From the NCBI GenBank assembly GCA_963573385.1, contig CAUYLG010039408.1:1-64000 (forward strand): 64,000 nucleotides of DNA, given 5' to 3'. Positions within the stretch are counted from its first letter, which is position 1, and each line of letters starts with the position of its first letter. Of the stretch, positions 26,191 through 40,602 are shown piece by piece. The DNA is from Cacajao melanocephalus (taxonomy: Eukaryota; Chordata; Mammalia; Primates; Pitheciidae). The notes below the pieces were generated by a model, which was not told the DNA's origin, made no database searches, and saw only the letters and a list, made by a program, of their open reading frames with translations. A program made the position numbers and the translations under genes.

Positions 26191-28359
26191 AACATGAACA
26201 CTTTCAGATCAGTAAGGTTTTCACTTTAATACTGCTGCTATAAATGCTAAATGGCGATTTTTGAAAAATGCCTGAAAGATATAATGTTCCAGCATTAATT
26301 CCACAGTGTATGTAACCATGCATAGAACAACTGTTCTCAACCAGGGCGTCTCACCACACTCGTGTACTATGAGAATTGCCACAATCCATTTGTTATTTAT
26401 CATGGAACACCAAAAGTTTCCAAGTAACTTTATTACAAAAGAAAGTAAAACAGTTTAACATTCATTAGTGTGCTCAATCATTGCTTCTGGTTGGCTTTCT
26501 TGAGTGTGAAAAAAAGAAAAGTCATAGATAGGAAGGCGGAAGTTGCAACCAGACCTGGAGAAGTCAGGTGGGAAAAATCTTTACCTTCAAAAGTAATCTG
26601 TCAAGCACTGTGAAATACTGACACTATGATACTGAGATGCATATGTGTCTATCTAGAGGAAGATGTTGCTTTTGTTCGATTTAATGTTATAAAGTGTACT
26701 TTTGAAGGAAACCACAGTACATTTCTGAAAGATTTTACATGTCTTTTTAAATACCTCCATGGGAGTAAACAGAGACAAGACAAGCTTTCAAATTAGGTAT
26801 TTTCACATATAAAACAGAACACCTATAAGAGGTACTTCAGAGAGAAGAAACTTAATAAAATCATCAAAATTGGGTCATATTGGATCAAGATTCTTAACAC
26901 ATGGTCTGTGAATCTGAATAGGAAAAATGCAACTTTATTTTCACTAATATGTAATTGAAATTAAGCATTTCATTCAAATATAAATGGAGGCAGGAGTACC
27001 TGTGACTATGTCACCGATAAATATCATGTTACAGTTGTTACAATATTTCCTACTTTAAGAAAAGGCTATATATTTTAATTATCTACAATACCAAAATATT
27101 TACAATAGTACCTATAAAATAGTACATTATATTTTAATTTTTTATTTTATGCAATATTTCAAAATGTTATTTATATTCATTATGTCAAATTTTAATAGTT
27201 ATTGAACTTCTAGATTTTAATTTGTTAATAAGAAAGCATATATCTCTCTAAATCAAAATTTCTAACAGTATTTTAATATAATTGACTTCTTTTTTTAGCC
27301 TACATATTTTATTTTATAAATTTTAAAACATACTCTGAGAAGAGTCGGTAGATTTCATCAGACTGGTAAAAAAGACTATAGCACAAAAATGATAAGAAAC
27401 CATACTTTAGAATAGAATTTGTCATTTTAAAGTTTATAAATCTTTATAAACTTTGTATGTCTTTTTGAACATAATTAGTGCTGCATTCACTTTTTTACAC
27501 AGGTAATCAGGAATATGAATGTAAATCTGAACGTCAGGGGCACATATAGATTACAGGACACATGAGCAGCACAGCTAGTAAGTGAGTAATATTTATTCAT
27601 TGCTTAGTCTTCATTTCTGACAGTTATGCCCTGATAAAATGTCTCATTATGTAATTGTTTCAGACTGCCATATGTGAGGGAACAGAAGAGAATGCATTAC
27701 AAATACAGACTGAATGTGGGCTGTAGCATTTCACAGAATATAGTGGGTACTGAAGAAAGGAGAAGAAAGGCTGGGGCAGAGTAGGATAAACCCCTTTGTG
27801 CAGAGTGTCCAGCAACATTCTGCACCATCAGAGGTCATGTGGGGGTACTCATTGACTCAGAAGGAGCATTTTGAAATCAACATAAATTGCTAATTATATT
27901 GATATTTATTGAGTCATTATTTGGACATAGTAAGACCAGGCTAGCTACGAAGTTGTACCTTTCGAATGTTTGTAGATTGTATGTCTTCCAGTGATCTTTC
28001 ATTTATCCAGCAACAATATGAAATGTGTCTAAGGACTAAGAATAAACTTAAAAAGCCAATGAACATATGAAACCCATTCACCAAAGTGAGTAATTCAAGG
28101 ATTTTTCTTCAAAATGTCCATCTATTTCTAATTGATTCTTAATTTAGATATTCTTCTCTCAAGCATAAATAGCTGTTTTCCATGACCTACATAACCCAGA
28201 AGACAGAAATTTTAAAAGGGGGTGGGTAGAAAGAGTTTTAGCAAAAATTTATTAATACAACCTCTATGTTTCAGAGTATAAGCATGTAAAACATAAAGGC
28301 AGCCTTTTCGGACCCTAAGGAACTTACAATACAATTGCAGGTCTATTAACAAAGGAGAA
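26191..28359. other. DGKB: Single-copy AT-rich intron
   Basis: No confident repeat. It includes a 12 bp-arm inverted repeat at 27429-27454, listed separately. Confidence 0.35.
27429..27454. repeat. Perfect hairpin, 12 bp arms
   Basis: AAAGTTTATAAA, a TC loop, then TTTATAAACTTT. A perfect inverted repeat with a 2-base loop; A+T-rich, so it may have arisen by chance. Confidence 0.8.
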
Positions 28360-28600
28360 ACAGTATGGGTAGGGCTAATATATCTACCACATGCCTGCTA
28401 TGAGCAGGCTCCCTGCTAAGGGATTTATAGGCATTTTTCCACTGGAGACTCACAACAGTCCTTTGAGGTAAATATTATTCCCCTCATTTTATTGACAGGG
28501 AAACTATGTCACTTGTTCAAGTCTTTACATAAAATTGAAAATCTGGTTTTCTAACTAGGTATGCTTGACTCTAAATTCCATGTTACTTACTGTGACAACA
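28360..28600 (-). mobile_element. MIR, antisense
   Basis: The plus strand has the MIR complement: TACCACATGCCTGCTATGAG, GACTCACAACAGTCCTTTGA, GGTAAATATTATTCCCCTCA and TTTTATTGACAGGGAAACTA in the correct order. Confidence 0.88.
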
Positions 28601-29986
28601 GTAAGAACCAACCAATTAAATGTTACCAGTTATCTTGGATCATCGTGGCAAACAGGAGGCAGGACTAGATTGTAGCTCTGGACAGAGCAGCTCACATTGT
28701 AAATTTTGACTTGGTAGACTGCAAGAACAAACCAGCAATCCTGACAGGACATGCAGACCCTCTGAAGGAAGCAGATTGCTCCTGCAGCAACCAAGAAACC
28801 CCCCAAGTACTGTGAGTACCCAAACTGAGGAAGTGGGAAAGGGAAACACACACCCCAAGTAGAGAAGCTGATCGTTCATTTGCAGGAGAAGTTTCTGACT
28901 TTACCTGGAGCTGAGTCAGTTTGCAGAGTTGAGCCAAATACAGGGGTAGAGGAAGCAGCAGAAAGGCCCTGGGAGCTCACCGGGAGCCCTAGCAGGCCAT
29001 TCCTACCTGGCCCCACAGGGATTCAACGGGAGGGCAGCCAGAGAAGCAGGGGTAAAACTCCACAAGGAGAAGGAAATTTCTAGCTGAACTTTGTAACAAT
29101 TCGTATGGAGTGAGAAGTCTCCTGGCCAGAATTAAAGAAAGGGTGCAAATCCAGGGTGCAAACTCCACAGGTCGGGGAGGAACCAAGACTTTTTCTTTCA
29201 TAGCTGGGAGGCAGGTTTTGAAGCCTGTCTCACCCTCCACCTGGAAACTAACTCGGGGCTGTTGGTGGGGACACCGTGGGAGTTAGACTGGCCCTTCAGT
29301 TTGCATGGGAGCTGGGTGAGGCCTGTGACTGTGGGCTTTCCCCCACTTCCCTGACAACCTGCCCGGCTCAGCAGAGGCAGCCATAATCCTCCTAGGTACA
29401 TAAGTCCAGTGACCTGGGAATCTCAACCCCATCCCTCACAGCAGCTGCAGCAAGTCCCACCCAAAGAGAGTCTGAGCTCAAACATGCCTAACCCTGCCCC
29501 TCCTGATTGTCCTTCCCTACCCAACCTGGTAGTAGAACAAAAAGGGCATATCATCTTGGGAGTTCTAGGGCCCCACCTACTACCAGTTTCTCTCTGGAAA
29601 GCACCACCTCCTGGCAGGAGGCCAACTAGTATAAAAATAGAGCATTAAACGACCAAAGCTAAGAACCCTCACGGAGTCCACTGCGCACCCCCCACCCGTG
29701 CCACATCACCAGAACAGATGCTGGTATCCATGGCTGAGACACCTAGAGACGGTTCACATCACAGGACCCTGTGCAGACAACCCTCAGTACCAGCCCAGAG
29801 CCAGGTAGAGTCTCGTGGGGTGGCTAGACCCAGAAGAGAGACAACATTCATTGCAGTTTGGCCCATAGGAAGCCACATCCATAGGAAAAGTGGGACAGTA
29901 CTATATCAAGGGAACACCCCCTCGGACAAAAGAATCTGAACAACAGCTTTCAGCCCTAGACCTTCCCTCTGACAGAGCCTGCCAAA

Positions 29987-30289
29987 ATGAGAAGGGACCA
30001 GAAAACTAACCCTGGTAATATGACAAAACAAGGATCTTCAACAAACCCCCAAAATTACACTAGTTCACCAGCAATGGATCCAAACCCAGAAGAAATCCCT
30101 GATTTACATGAAAAAGAATTCAGGGAGTTAGTTATTGAGCTAATCAGAGAGGTATCAGAGAAAGGCGAAGCGCAATGCAAGGAAATCCAAAAAAAGATAC
30201 AAGAAGTGAAGGGAGAAATATTCAAGGAAATGGATAGCTTAAAGAAAAAACAATATCTAAAATTCAGGAAACGTTGGACACACTTTTAG
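29987..30289 (+). pseudogene. L1 ORF1 N-terminal fragment
   Basis: One hundred codons open from the expected ORF1 start. The N-terminal about 45 residues are polar and N/Q/S/P-rich; residues about 46-90 are E/K-rich with heptad spacing, i.e. the start of the ORF1p coiled coil. A stop ends it at 30289, and related sequence continues in other frames to about 31000. Confidence 0.85.
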
Positions 30290-31271
30290 AAATGTGAAAT
30301 ATTCTGGTAAGTCTCAGCAATAGAATTGAACAAGTAGAAGAAGGAAATTCAGAGCTCAAAGACAAGTTCTTCAAATTAACCCAATCCAACAAGGACAAAG
30401 AAAAAAGAATAAGAAAATATGAACAAAGCCTCTAAGAAGTCTGAGATTATGTTAAACAACCAAACCATTGGTGCTCCTGAGGAAGAAGAAGATTCTAAAA
30501 GCTTAGAAAGCATATCTGGGGGGAATAATTGAGGAAAACTTATGTAGCCTGGCTAGAGACCTAGATATCCAAATACAAGAAGCACAAGGAACACCTGGAG
30601 AATTCACTGCAAAAACATCTTCCCCTAGGCACATTGTTGTCAGGTTATCCAAAGTTAAGACGAAGAAAAGAATCTTAAGAGCTGTGAGACAGTAGCACCA
30701 GGCACCCTATTAAGGAAAACCTATCAGATTAACAGCAGATTTCTCAGCAGAAACCCTACAAGCTAGATGGGATTGGGACCCTATCTTCAGCCTCCTCAAA
30801 CAAAACAATTATCAGCCAAGAATTCTGTATCCAGTGAAACTAAACATCATATATGAAGGAATGATACAGTCTTTTTCAGACAAACAAGTGCTGAGAGAAT
30901 TCGCCATTACCAAGCTACCACTACAAGAACTGCTAAAAGGAGCTTTAAATCTTGAAACAAATCCTGGAAACATATCAAAACAGAACCTCTTTAAAGCATA
31001 AATCACACAGAACCTACAAAACAAAAATACAAGTTAAAAACCAACAACAACAACAACAACAAAAGAAACAAAGTACACAGGCAACAAAGAATTTGATGAA
31101 TGCAAAGGTACCTTAAAAGATACAGAACTGCAGAATGGTGAAGAACTCACCAACCATCTTTCTGCTGCCCTCAGGAGACTCACCTAACACAAAAGGACTC
31201 AAATAAACTTAAAGTAAAGGGCTGGTGGAAAAAGGCATTTCATGCAAATGAACACCAAAGGTAAGCAGGGG

Positions 31272-31594
<323 letters not shown>

Positions 31595-31658
31595 TTATAT
31601 CAGACAAAACAAACTTTAAAGCAACAGCAGTAAAACAGACAAAGAGGGACATTATATA

Positions 31659-31919
31659 ATGATACAAGGCCTTGTCCAACAGGAAAATACCACAATCCTA
31701 AACATATATGCATCTAACACTGGGAGCACCCAAATTTATAAAACAATTATTAATGGACCTAAGACATTAGATAGACAGCAACATAATAATAGTGGGGGAA
31801 ATCACTACTCCACTGACAGCACTAGACAGGTCATCAAGATAGAAAGTCAACAAAGAAACAATGAATTTAAACAATACCTTGGAACAAATGGACTTAACAG
31901 ATATATACAGAACATTTAA
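31659..31919 (+). pseudogene. L1 ORF2 endonuclease fragment
   Basis: Eighty-six open codons matching the C-terminal half of the L1 endonuclease domain: T-I-L-N-I-Y-A-S-N-T-G is the conserved N-I-Y-A-P-N region with P replaced by S. The catalytic context is incomplete. Confidence 0.8.
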
Positions 31920-33194
31920 TCCAACTACTGCAGACTACACATTCTATTCAACAGCACATGGAACTTTTTCCAAGATAGACCATATGATAGGCCATAAAAC
32001 TAGCCTCAATAAATTTAAGAAAATTGAAATTATATGATGCACTCCCTCAGACCACAGTGGAATAAAACTGGAAATCAACTCCAAAAGGAAGCTTCAAAAC
32101 CATGTAAAACATGGGAATTTAATAACCTGCTCCTGAAAGAGCATTGGGTCAAAAATGAAATCAAGATGGAAATTTAAAAATTCTTTGAACTGGATGACAA
32201 TAATGACACAACCTACCAAAATCTCTGGGATACAGCAAAGGCGCTGCTAGGAGACAAGTTCATAGACCTAAACACCTACATTGACAAGGCTGAAAGAGCA
32301 CAAACGGATATTCTAAGGTCACACCTAATGGAACTAGAGAAACAAGAACGAAGCAAACCCAAACCTAGCAGAAGAAAGGAAATAACAAAGATCAGAGCAG
32401 AACCAAATGAAATTGAAACAAAAAAATATGAAAGATAAGTGAAACAAAAAGCTGATTATTTGAAAAGATAAATAAAATCTATAGACCATATGCAAAATTA
32501 ACTAAGAAAAGAAGAGAGAAAATCCAAATAACCTCACTAAGAAACGCAACAGGAGATATTACAATGGACACCACTAAAATGCAGAAGATCATTCAAAGCT
32601 ACTATGAACACCTTTATGCACATAAAGAAAATGTAGAAGAGATGGGTAAATTCCTGGAAAAAAATGTAACGCTTGTAGTTTTTATCAGGAAGCATTATAT
32701 GCCCTGAATAGACCAATAACAAGCAGTGAGATTTAAACGGCAATTTAATAATTACCTACCAAAAAAAAAAAGTCCAGCACTAGACAGATTCACAGAATTC
32801 TACCAGACATTCAAAGAATAATTGGTACCAATGCTTTTGACACTATTCCACAAGATAGAAAAAGAAGGAATCCTCTCTAATTCATTCTATGAAGCCAGCA
32901 TCACCCTAATACCAAAACCAGGAAAGAACATAACCAAAAACTAAATGACAGACTGATATCCTTGATGAACATAGATGCTAAAATCATTAACAAAATGCTA
33001 GCTAACCAAATCCAACAACACATCAGAAAGATAATCTACCATGATCAAGTGGGTTTCACACCAGAGATGCAGGGATAGTTTAATATTGCAAGACAATAAA
33101 TGTGATATACCACATAAACAGAATTAAAAACAAAAACCACATGATCACCTCAATAGATCCAGAAAAAGCATTTTATTAAATCCAGCATCTCTTT

Positions 33195-33488
33195 ATGATT
33201 AAAACTCTCAGCAAAGTTGGTATACAAGGGACATACCTTTATGTAATACAAGCCATCTATGAGAAACCCACAGCCAACATAATACTGAATGGGGAAAAGT
33301 TGAAAGCTTTGAGACCCGGAACAAGACAACAATGTCCACTTTCACCCCTTCTCTTCAACATAGTACTGGAAGTCCTCGCCAGAGCAATCAGACAAGAGAA
33401 AGAAATAAAGGGCATCCAAATCAATAAGGAGGAAGTGAAACTGTCACTGTTTGCTGATGATATGATCTTTTACCTTGAAAACCCCTAG
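33195..33488 (+). pseudogene. L1 ORF2 reverse-transcriptase fragment with intact FADD
   Basis: Ninety-seven codons of the RT palm, with [12 protein letters not shown] and L-F-A-D-D-M at the catalytic box. Flanking frames are broken, so no enzyme could be made. Confidence 0.85.
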
Positions 33489-35402
33489 GACTCCCCCAGA
33501 AAGCTCCTGGAACTGTTAAAAAGAATTCAGCAAAGTTCCTGGATACAGGATTAATGTACACAAATCAGTAGTTTGTATATACAATAACAGCGACCAAGCA
33601 CAGAATCAAATCAAGAACCCAACCCCTTTTATAATAGCTGAAAAAAACAAAACAAACAACAACAACCAAAAAAAAAAAAAAAAAAAACTTAGGAATATAC
33701 CTAACTAAGGAGTCAAAAGATGTCTACAAGGAAAACTACAAAACACTGCTGAAAGAAATCGTAGACAACATGAACAAATGGAAACACATCCCATGCTCAT
33801 GGATGAGTAGAATCAATATTGTGAAAATAACCATACTGCCAAAAGCAATCTACAAATTCAATGCAATGCCCATCGAAATACCACCATCATTCTTCACAGA
33901 ATTAGAAAAAAACAATTCTAAAATTCATATGGAACCAAAAAAGAGCTGCATAGACAAAGCAAGACTAAGCAAAAAGAACAAATCTGGAGGCATCACACTA
34001 CCTGATTTTAAGGTAGTGTGTAAGGCCATTGTCACCAAAACAGCATGGCACTGGTAAAAAAATAGGCACACAGACCAATGGAACGGAATAGAGAACCCAA
34101 AAATAAACCCAAATACTACAGCCAACTGATCTCTGACAAAGCAGACAAAAACATAAAGTAGGGAAAGGACACCCTTTTTAGCAAATGGTGCTAGGATAAT
34201 TCGCTAGCCACATGTAGGAGAATAAAACTGAATCCTTATCTCTCACCTTATACAAAAATCAATCCAAGCTGGATTAAGGACTTAAACCTAAGACTTGAAA
34301 CTATAAAAATTCCAGAAGACATCATTGGAAAAACCCTTCTAGACATTGGCTTAGGCAAGGATTTCATGAGCAAGAACCCAAAAATGAATGCATTAAAAAC
34401 AAAGATAAGTAGCTGGGACTTAATTAAACTAAAGAGCTTTGCATGGCAAAAGGAACAGTCAGCCGAGTTAACAGACAACTCACAGAGTGGGTCCATACAT
34501 CTGACAAAGGACTAATAACCAGAATCTACAATACATTCTAACAAATTGGTAAAAAAAAAACCAAACAACTCTATCGAAAAGTTGGCTAAGGACATGAATA
34601 GACAGTTCTCATAAGAAGATATACAAATGGCCAACACACATATGAAAAAATACTCAACATTACTAATGATCAGGAAATGCAAATCAAAACCACAATGCCA
34701 TACCATCTTACTCTTGCAAGAATGGCCATAATCAAGAAATTAAAAACAGTGTATGTTGGCATATATGTAGTGAATAGGGAACACTTCTACACTGCTAGTG
34801 GGAATGTAAACTACCACAGCCACTATGGAAAACAGTGTGGAGAGTCCTTAAGGAACTAAAAGTAAAAATACCATTTGATATAGCAATCCCTCTACTGGGT
34901 GTCTACCCAGAGGAAAAGAAGTCGTTGTTTGAAAAAGATACTGGGACACGCATGTTTATAGCAGCACAATTCACAATTCCGAAATCGTGAAACCAACCCA
35001 AATGCCCATCAATCAATGAGCACATAAAGAAACTGTGGTGTATATATAGGATAGAATACTACACAGCCATAAAAAGGAATGAATTAATAGCATTTGCAGT
35101 GCCCTAGATGAGACTAGAGACTATTATTCTAAGTGAAGTAACTCAAGAATGGAAAACCAAACATCATATGTTCTCACTGATATGTGGGAGATAAGCCATG
35201 AGGATGCAAACACATAAGAATGACTTTGTATGTATCTTCCTTTTAGGGGAGGAGCTTGAGGGGGGCGAAGAATAAAAGACTACAAATATGGTGCAGTGTA
35301 TACTGCTCAGGTGATGGGTGCACCACATGTCACAAATCACCACTAAAGAACTTACTCATGTAACCAAATACCACCTGGATCCCAATAACTAACGGAAAAA
35401 TA

Positions 35403-35579
35403 AATAAATTTTGTCAGTGATGGAAGAGAAAAAAGTACTACAAAGGCATACATACATAATACCTTAAAACAGTCCAGCTAACAATCCTACCACTAAATAA
35501 TTTCAAATGTCATCACAAAATTAAAATAAAATACAAAGCTCCCATTTATAATACTACGTGGGGTAATGTATGAAGAATA
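35403..35579. other. DGKB: Spacer between the two L1 elements
   Basis: Short AT-rich sequence of unclear origin; may be the extreme 5' end of the second L1. Confidence 0.3.
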
Positions 35580-36361
35580 CTCTGAAGAATCTCCATAAGA
35601 AGGCTAAGAGCCTGGCCCTGCTGTACTCAAATGCACCTTTGCCTTGCCCAACAGCTGGTTCAGCAGCAGCCTCACTTGCCTAGACAGACAGCTATAAGCC
35701 TGCTTGGCATCACCATACCTGTATACACCAGAGCCCAGGCAGCCGGCCAGTCTGGTGGTGGTTCCATTTCCCTGCAAAGACTATTGCAGGAATGCCTGGC
35801 ACCACTGCTCTCATGCCTGGTCCAACAGCTGGTCCACTGACAATTCTGCTTTCCCAGAAAGACTGCCACAAGGTCCAACCACCAGCCCAGTGTTCCTGTC
35901 CTCAGGAAAACTACACTGCTGCCATCACAAACTCCTGCAATCTAGACCACTAAGGCAATCATATGTATCGCTGATGAGGATTAAAGCTGAAGAAACTGCA
36001 TGAAGACCACAGTACTGAGTCGACCTACAGCTAAAGCCAATGCACCACACTTAACCCCAGGACCCATCTACAGGAAAACATTTATCCCTACAAAAGCTAT
36101 TCAGTAATGTTGAATACAAGTGACTATTCAATTAGATTCACAGATATAAATGTGGGGACACAAGAAACATAAAAAAGCAAACAAACATGGCACTCACAAA
36201 ATGCCTCCAATAACATACCCCCCAAAAAGACATTCATATCATGTCTGAAAAATAATTCAAAATAATAATTTTAAGGAAACAGCAAGATGTAAGAGAACAC
36301 AGAGAAACAAGTCAATAAAATCAGAAAAGCAATTCATGATCTGAATGAGAAATTTAAGGAA

Positions 36362-36405
36362 GATATATATATATCTTTTTATTTCATATATATATATACA
36401 CACAC
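36362..36405. repeat. (TA)n and (CA)n microsatellite in L1M
   Basis: Two ATATAT runs separated by CTTTTTATTTC, then an ACACACAC run. Confidence 0.85.
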
Positions 36406-38760
36406 AAAAGAACCAAGCAGAATTGGAGAAATGAAAAAAGTATATATAATTGACAGCTTTGACAACAGACAAGATGAAGGAGAAGAATTTATGAGCTTCA
36501 AGAGAAGTCTTTTGAAATAACCCAGCCAGAAGAGGTGGGGGGAAAGTAGAAATAATAATAGAGAATGAAGAAGGCCTACAGGACTTATGGAATACCATCA
36601 AGTAAATATATTTTCTCATAATAGGAGTGCCAGAGGGAAAGAGATGGAGAAAAGCAAAGAAAATGTATTTAACAAAATAATAGCTAAAAAATTCCCAAGT
36701 ATGGGTAGAGATATGGACATCCAGATTCTGGAAGTTAAAAGATCCCCAATTACATTCAACCCCAAAAATTCTCTCTGAGGCAGATTATAATCAAACTCTC
36801 AAAAGTCAAAGACAATGAAATAATTTCAAAATCTACAAAAGAAAAGCATCAAGTTACTTATAAGGGAATCTGTATTACACTATTAGCAGATTTCTCAGCA
36901 GAAACCTTACAGCTGGGATAGAATGGGATGATATTCAAACTGCTGAAAGAAATAAAAGCTGTTAGTCAGAATGTTATATCAAGCAAATATATTTTTTCCA
37001 TAAATAAAGAAGAAATAAAAATCTTCTCAGATAAGAAAAAGCTAAGGGAATTAATTCATCACCATAAAGTTGGTGTTACAAGAAATGCTTGAGAGAGTGC
37101 TGCAAATAGAAACAAAACGACCATAATTACTAACAGGAAACAAATCAAAGTATAAAACTTACCAGTAATTGAAAGTTAATAAATCAGATTCATAATATTC
37201 CAGTGTTATGAGTGCTACATACATCTTTCAATCCTCTAGTAAGAACGTTTAAAGTCAAATGGTCAAAAACAAAAATTACAATAAATAGCTAAGGAACACA
37301 CCACAGATAAAGAAATAAATTATGTCAACAAAAATGTAAATTTTAGAGGAGAAAGAAAACCATCTAGAGTAATTTTATGTTGCCATCATCTTAAAACAGT
37401 CGATTCTAACTACAAGACTCTTTATGTTAGCCTCTGGTAACCACAAACAAAGAAAGTACAGAAGACAATCAAAGAAGAATGAGAAAATAAATAAAGCTTA
37501 GCACCACAGAAATCCACCAAACCACAGATATAAACAGCAAGAGAAGAAGAAAGAAACAAGGAATCTGCAAGGAAAAAATAATTAACAAAAAGGCAGAAGT
37601 ATGTCCTTATCTAACAATTATAACCTTGAATATAAATGGATTAAATTTTCCAATTAAGAGACAGAGTGGCTGAATAGGCAAAATAAAATAAAATAAGACC
37701 TAACTTTATACTACTTAAAAAAAGACTCAGCTCACCAAAAAAGCCAGACTGAAAGCAAAGGGATGTAAAAATATATTCCATGCAAACAAAAACCAAAATT
37801 GAACAGAGTAAGCCATATGTATATCAGATAAAAGAGATTTTAAGTCAAAAACTGTTAAAAGAGGCAGAGAAGGTCATTATTTATAATGAGAAAGGGATCA
37901 ATTCAACAAGAAGATATAACAATTGTTAATATATATGCAACCAACAGTAAAGCACCCAAATATATAGAACAAATGTTATTAGATCTAAAAAGAGAGATAG
38001 ACCACAATACAAAATAGTAGGGAACTACACCCACTTTCGACACTGGGAAGATAACAACAAAGAAACAGCGGACTGTACCATAGACCAAATGGACCTAACG
38101 GACATTTACAGAACATTTTATCCAACAGCCCTAGAATACATATTCTTTTCATTTGCACATGGAACATTCTCCAGGGTGAATCACATATTAGGCCACAAAA
38201 AAAAAATCTAAACGAATTTAAGAAGAGAGATCATATCAACTATCTTTTCAGGCCATAATCGTCTAAAACTAGAAATTAACAAAATAACGTTTTGGAAATG
38301 TAACAAATACATTCAAGTTAAACAACATTCTTTTAGATAACCAATGGGTCCGTGAAGAAGTTGAAAGAAAAATTAAAATTTTCTTGAGACAAATGAGAAT
38401 GGGACACATCTCACCAAGCCCACGAGACATAATAAAACCCATTCTAAGAGGGAAATTTATAGTAATAAATGTCTACATCACAAAAGAAGATTTCTAAGAA
38501 ACAATCTAACTGCACCTCAAAGACCTGGGACTAGTTACTGATTTAATAACAAATTAAAGCCAAAATTATCAGAAGGAAGGAAATAATAAAACTCAGAGCA
38601 GAAATTAACAAAACTGATACTAAGAACAAAAATCCAAAAGATCAACAAAATGAAGAGTTTGTTTTTTGAAAAGATAAAGAAATATCAACAAATCATTAGC
38701 TAGGCTAAATTTAAAAAAAAGAATCAAGAATGAAATAGGAGATACTAAAGCTGATATCAA

Positions 38761-40140
38761 CTGTATTTGCAATAGATTTGCCACCAGAACACCAGAGTCA
38801 TGAAAACCATCCCTAACGTCAACTGGGAAAGAAAAAGACTCCATCACATTGTCAAAAAAGGACACACTGATTCAGGCAAGTCCATCACTACTGGCCATTT
38901 GATCTACAAATGTGGTGGGACTGACCAAAGAACCATGGAAAATTTTGAGAAAGAGGCTGTTAAGATAAGAAAGCTACTTCAAGTATGCCTGGGTACTGGA
39001 TAAACTTAAAGTCAAACCTGAACATGGTATCACCATTGATACTCTTTGGAAATTTCAGAGCAGCAAGTACTACTTGAGCATAACTGATAGCCTGGGACAT
39101 AGATGCTTTGTGAACAATATGAATACAGCCACATCTCAGGCTGACTGTGCTGTCCTGATTGTTGCTGCTGGTGTTGGTGAATCTGAATTGGTATCTCCAG
39201 GAATGAACAGACCTACGAGCATGCCCTTCTGGTTTACATACTGGGTGTGAAATAGTTATTGTTGTTAACAAAATGGATTCCACTAAGTCACCCTACAGTT
39301 AGAAAATATGCAAGGAAATAATTAAGAAAGCAGAAACTTAAGTTAAAAAAATTGGCTACAATACCAACACAGTAGCATCTGTGCCAATTTCTGGTTGGAA
39401 TTGTGACAGTATGCTAGAGCCATGTGTTAACATGCATTGGTTTAAGAGATGGAATATCACCTGTAAAGATGGCAATGTCAGCGGAATTATGTTCCTTGAA
39501 ACTCTGCAATGCATCATCCCACCAACTCATGCAACTGACAGGCCCTTATGTCTAGTCTGAATAGGTGATTCTACAGAATTGGTGATTCTGGTACTCTTTT
39601 TGTGTGCTAAGTGGTGATTGGGTTACCTTTGCCCCCGTCAACATTACAACTGAAGAAAAGTCTGTTGAAATGCACCATGAGGCTTTGAGTGGAACTCTTC
39701 TGGGGGACAAAACGGGCTTGAATGTCAAGGATGTCCTTGTCAAAGATGTTCACTATGCCAACATTGCTGATGACAGCAAAAATGACCCACCAACGGAAAC
39801 AAATGACTTCCCTACTCAGGTGACTATTCTGCACCAACCAGGCTAAATCAGTAAAGGCTATGTCCCTGTACTGGATTGTGACACAGTTCACATTGCTTGC
39901 CAGTTTGCTGAGCGGAAGGAAAGGACTGATTGCCATTCTGGTAAAAAGCTGGAAGATGGCCCTAAATGCTTGAAGTCTGGTGATGCTGCCATTGTCGATA
40001 TGGTTTCTGGCAAGCTTATGCGTGTTGAGAGCTTTTCTGACTATCATCTGAGTCATCTGGCTATTTGTGATAGGAGAAAGATAGTTGCTGTGGGTGTCAT
40101 CAAAGCATTGGACAAGAAGCCTGCTGATGGTGGAAAGGTC
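38761..40140 (+). pseudogene. EEF1A1 processed pseudogene, 3'-truncated
   Basis: An intronless copy of translation elongation factor 1-alpha mRNA. It begins at about the mRNA cap site (5' UTR match from 38761, CCACCAGAAC context). The start codon is CTG (38823-38825) instead of ATG. A net 1-base loss soon after breaks the frame. The P-loop survives in another frame as [10 protein letters not shown] loss of about 20 bp near 39585-39605 and many stops follow. Open pieces remain for domain 2 (39604-39846) and domain 3 (39970-40140). The copy stops after G-K-V-T, about codon 452 of 462; the stop codon, 3' UTR and poly(A) are missing and L1 reverse-transcriptase sequence follows at once. It lies inside an L1M. 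Confidence 0.95.
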
Positions 40141-40602
40141 ACTAGAGTTGGTGAGGAAGAATAAAAGGCATCTAAACTGGGAAGGAGGTAGTCAAATTGT
40201 CCCTATTTGTAGATGGTATAATTTTTTGCATACAGAATACCCTAAAGAGTCCACCGAAAACTAGTCAAACTGATAAATTCACTAAAGTTGCAGTATACAA
40301 AACCAACACAGAAAAATAAGTAGGATGTCCCTATGATAATAATGAACTCTCTGAAAAAGAAATTTTAAAACTTTCTTTTACCACAGCTGCAAAAATTTTA
40401 GATACCTAGGAATATATTTAACCAAGGAACTGAAAAATCTCTACAATGAAACTATAAAACTTTTATGAAATAAATGTAAGAAGACACAAATAAATGGAAG
40501 ACATATTATATTCATGAACTGGAAGAATTATTTTTTAAATGGCCATACCACCGAAGTGATCTACAGATTTGATGCAATTTCTATCAAAATAATGATAATA
40601 TT

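Noticed and set aside
36257..36619. 120-codon minus-strand open frame with hydrophobic runs
   Set aside because: Antisense of the L1M ORF1 region across a TA microsatellite; the hydrophobic residues come from A/T-rich codons.
39607..40056. 149-codon minus-strand open frame
   Set aside because: It is the antisense of the EEF1A1 retrocopy; the frame is open because the parent coding sequence is GC-richer than its surroundings.
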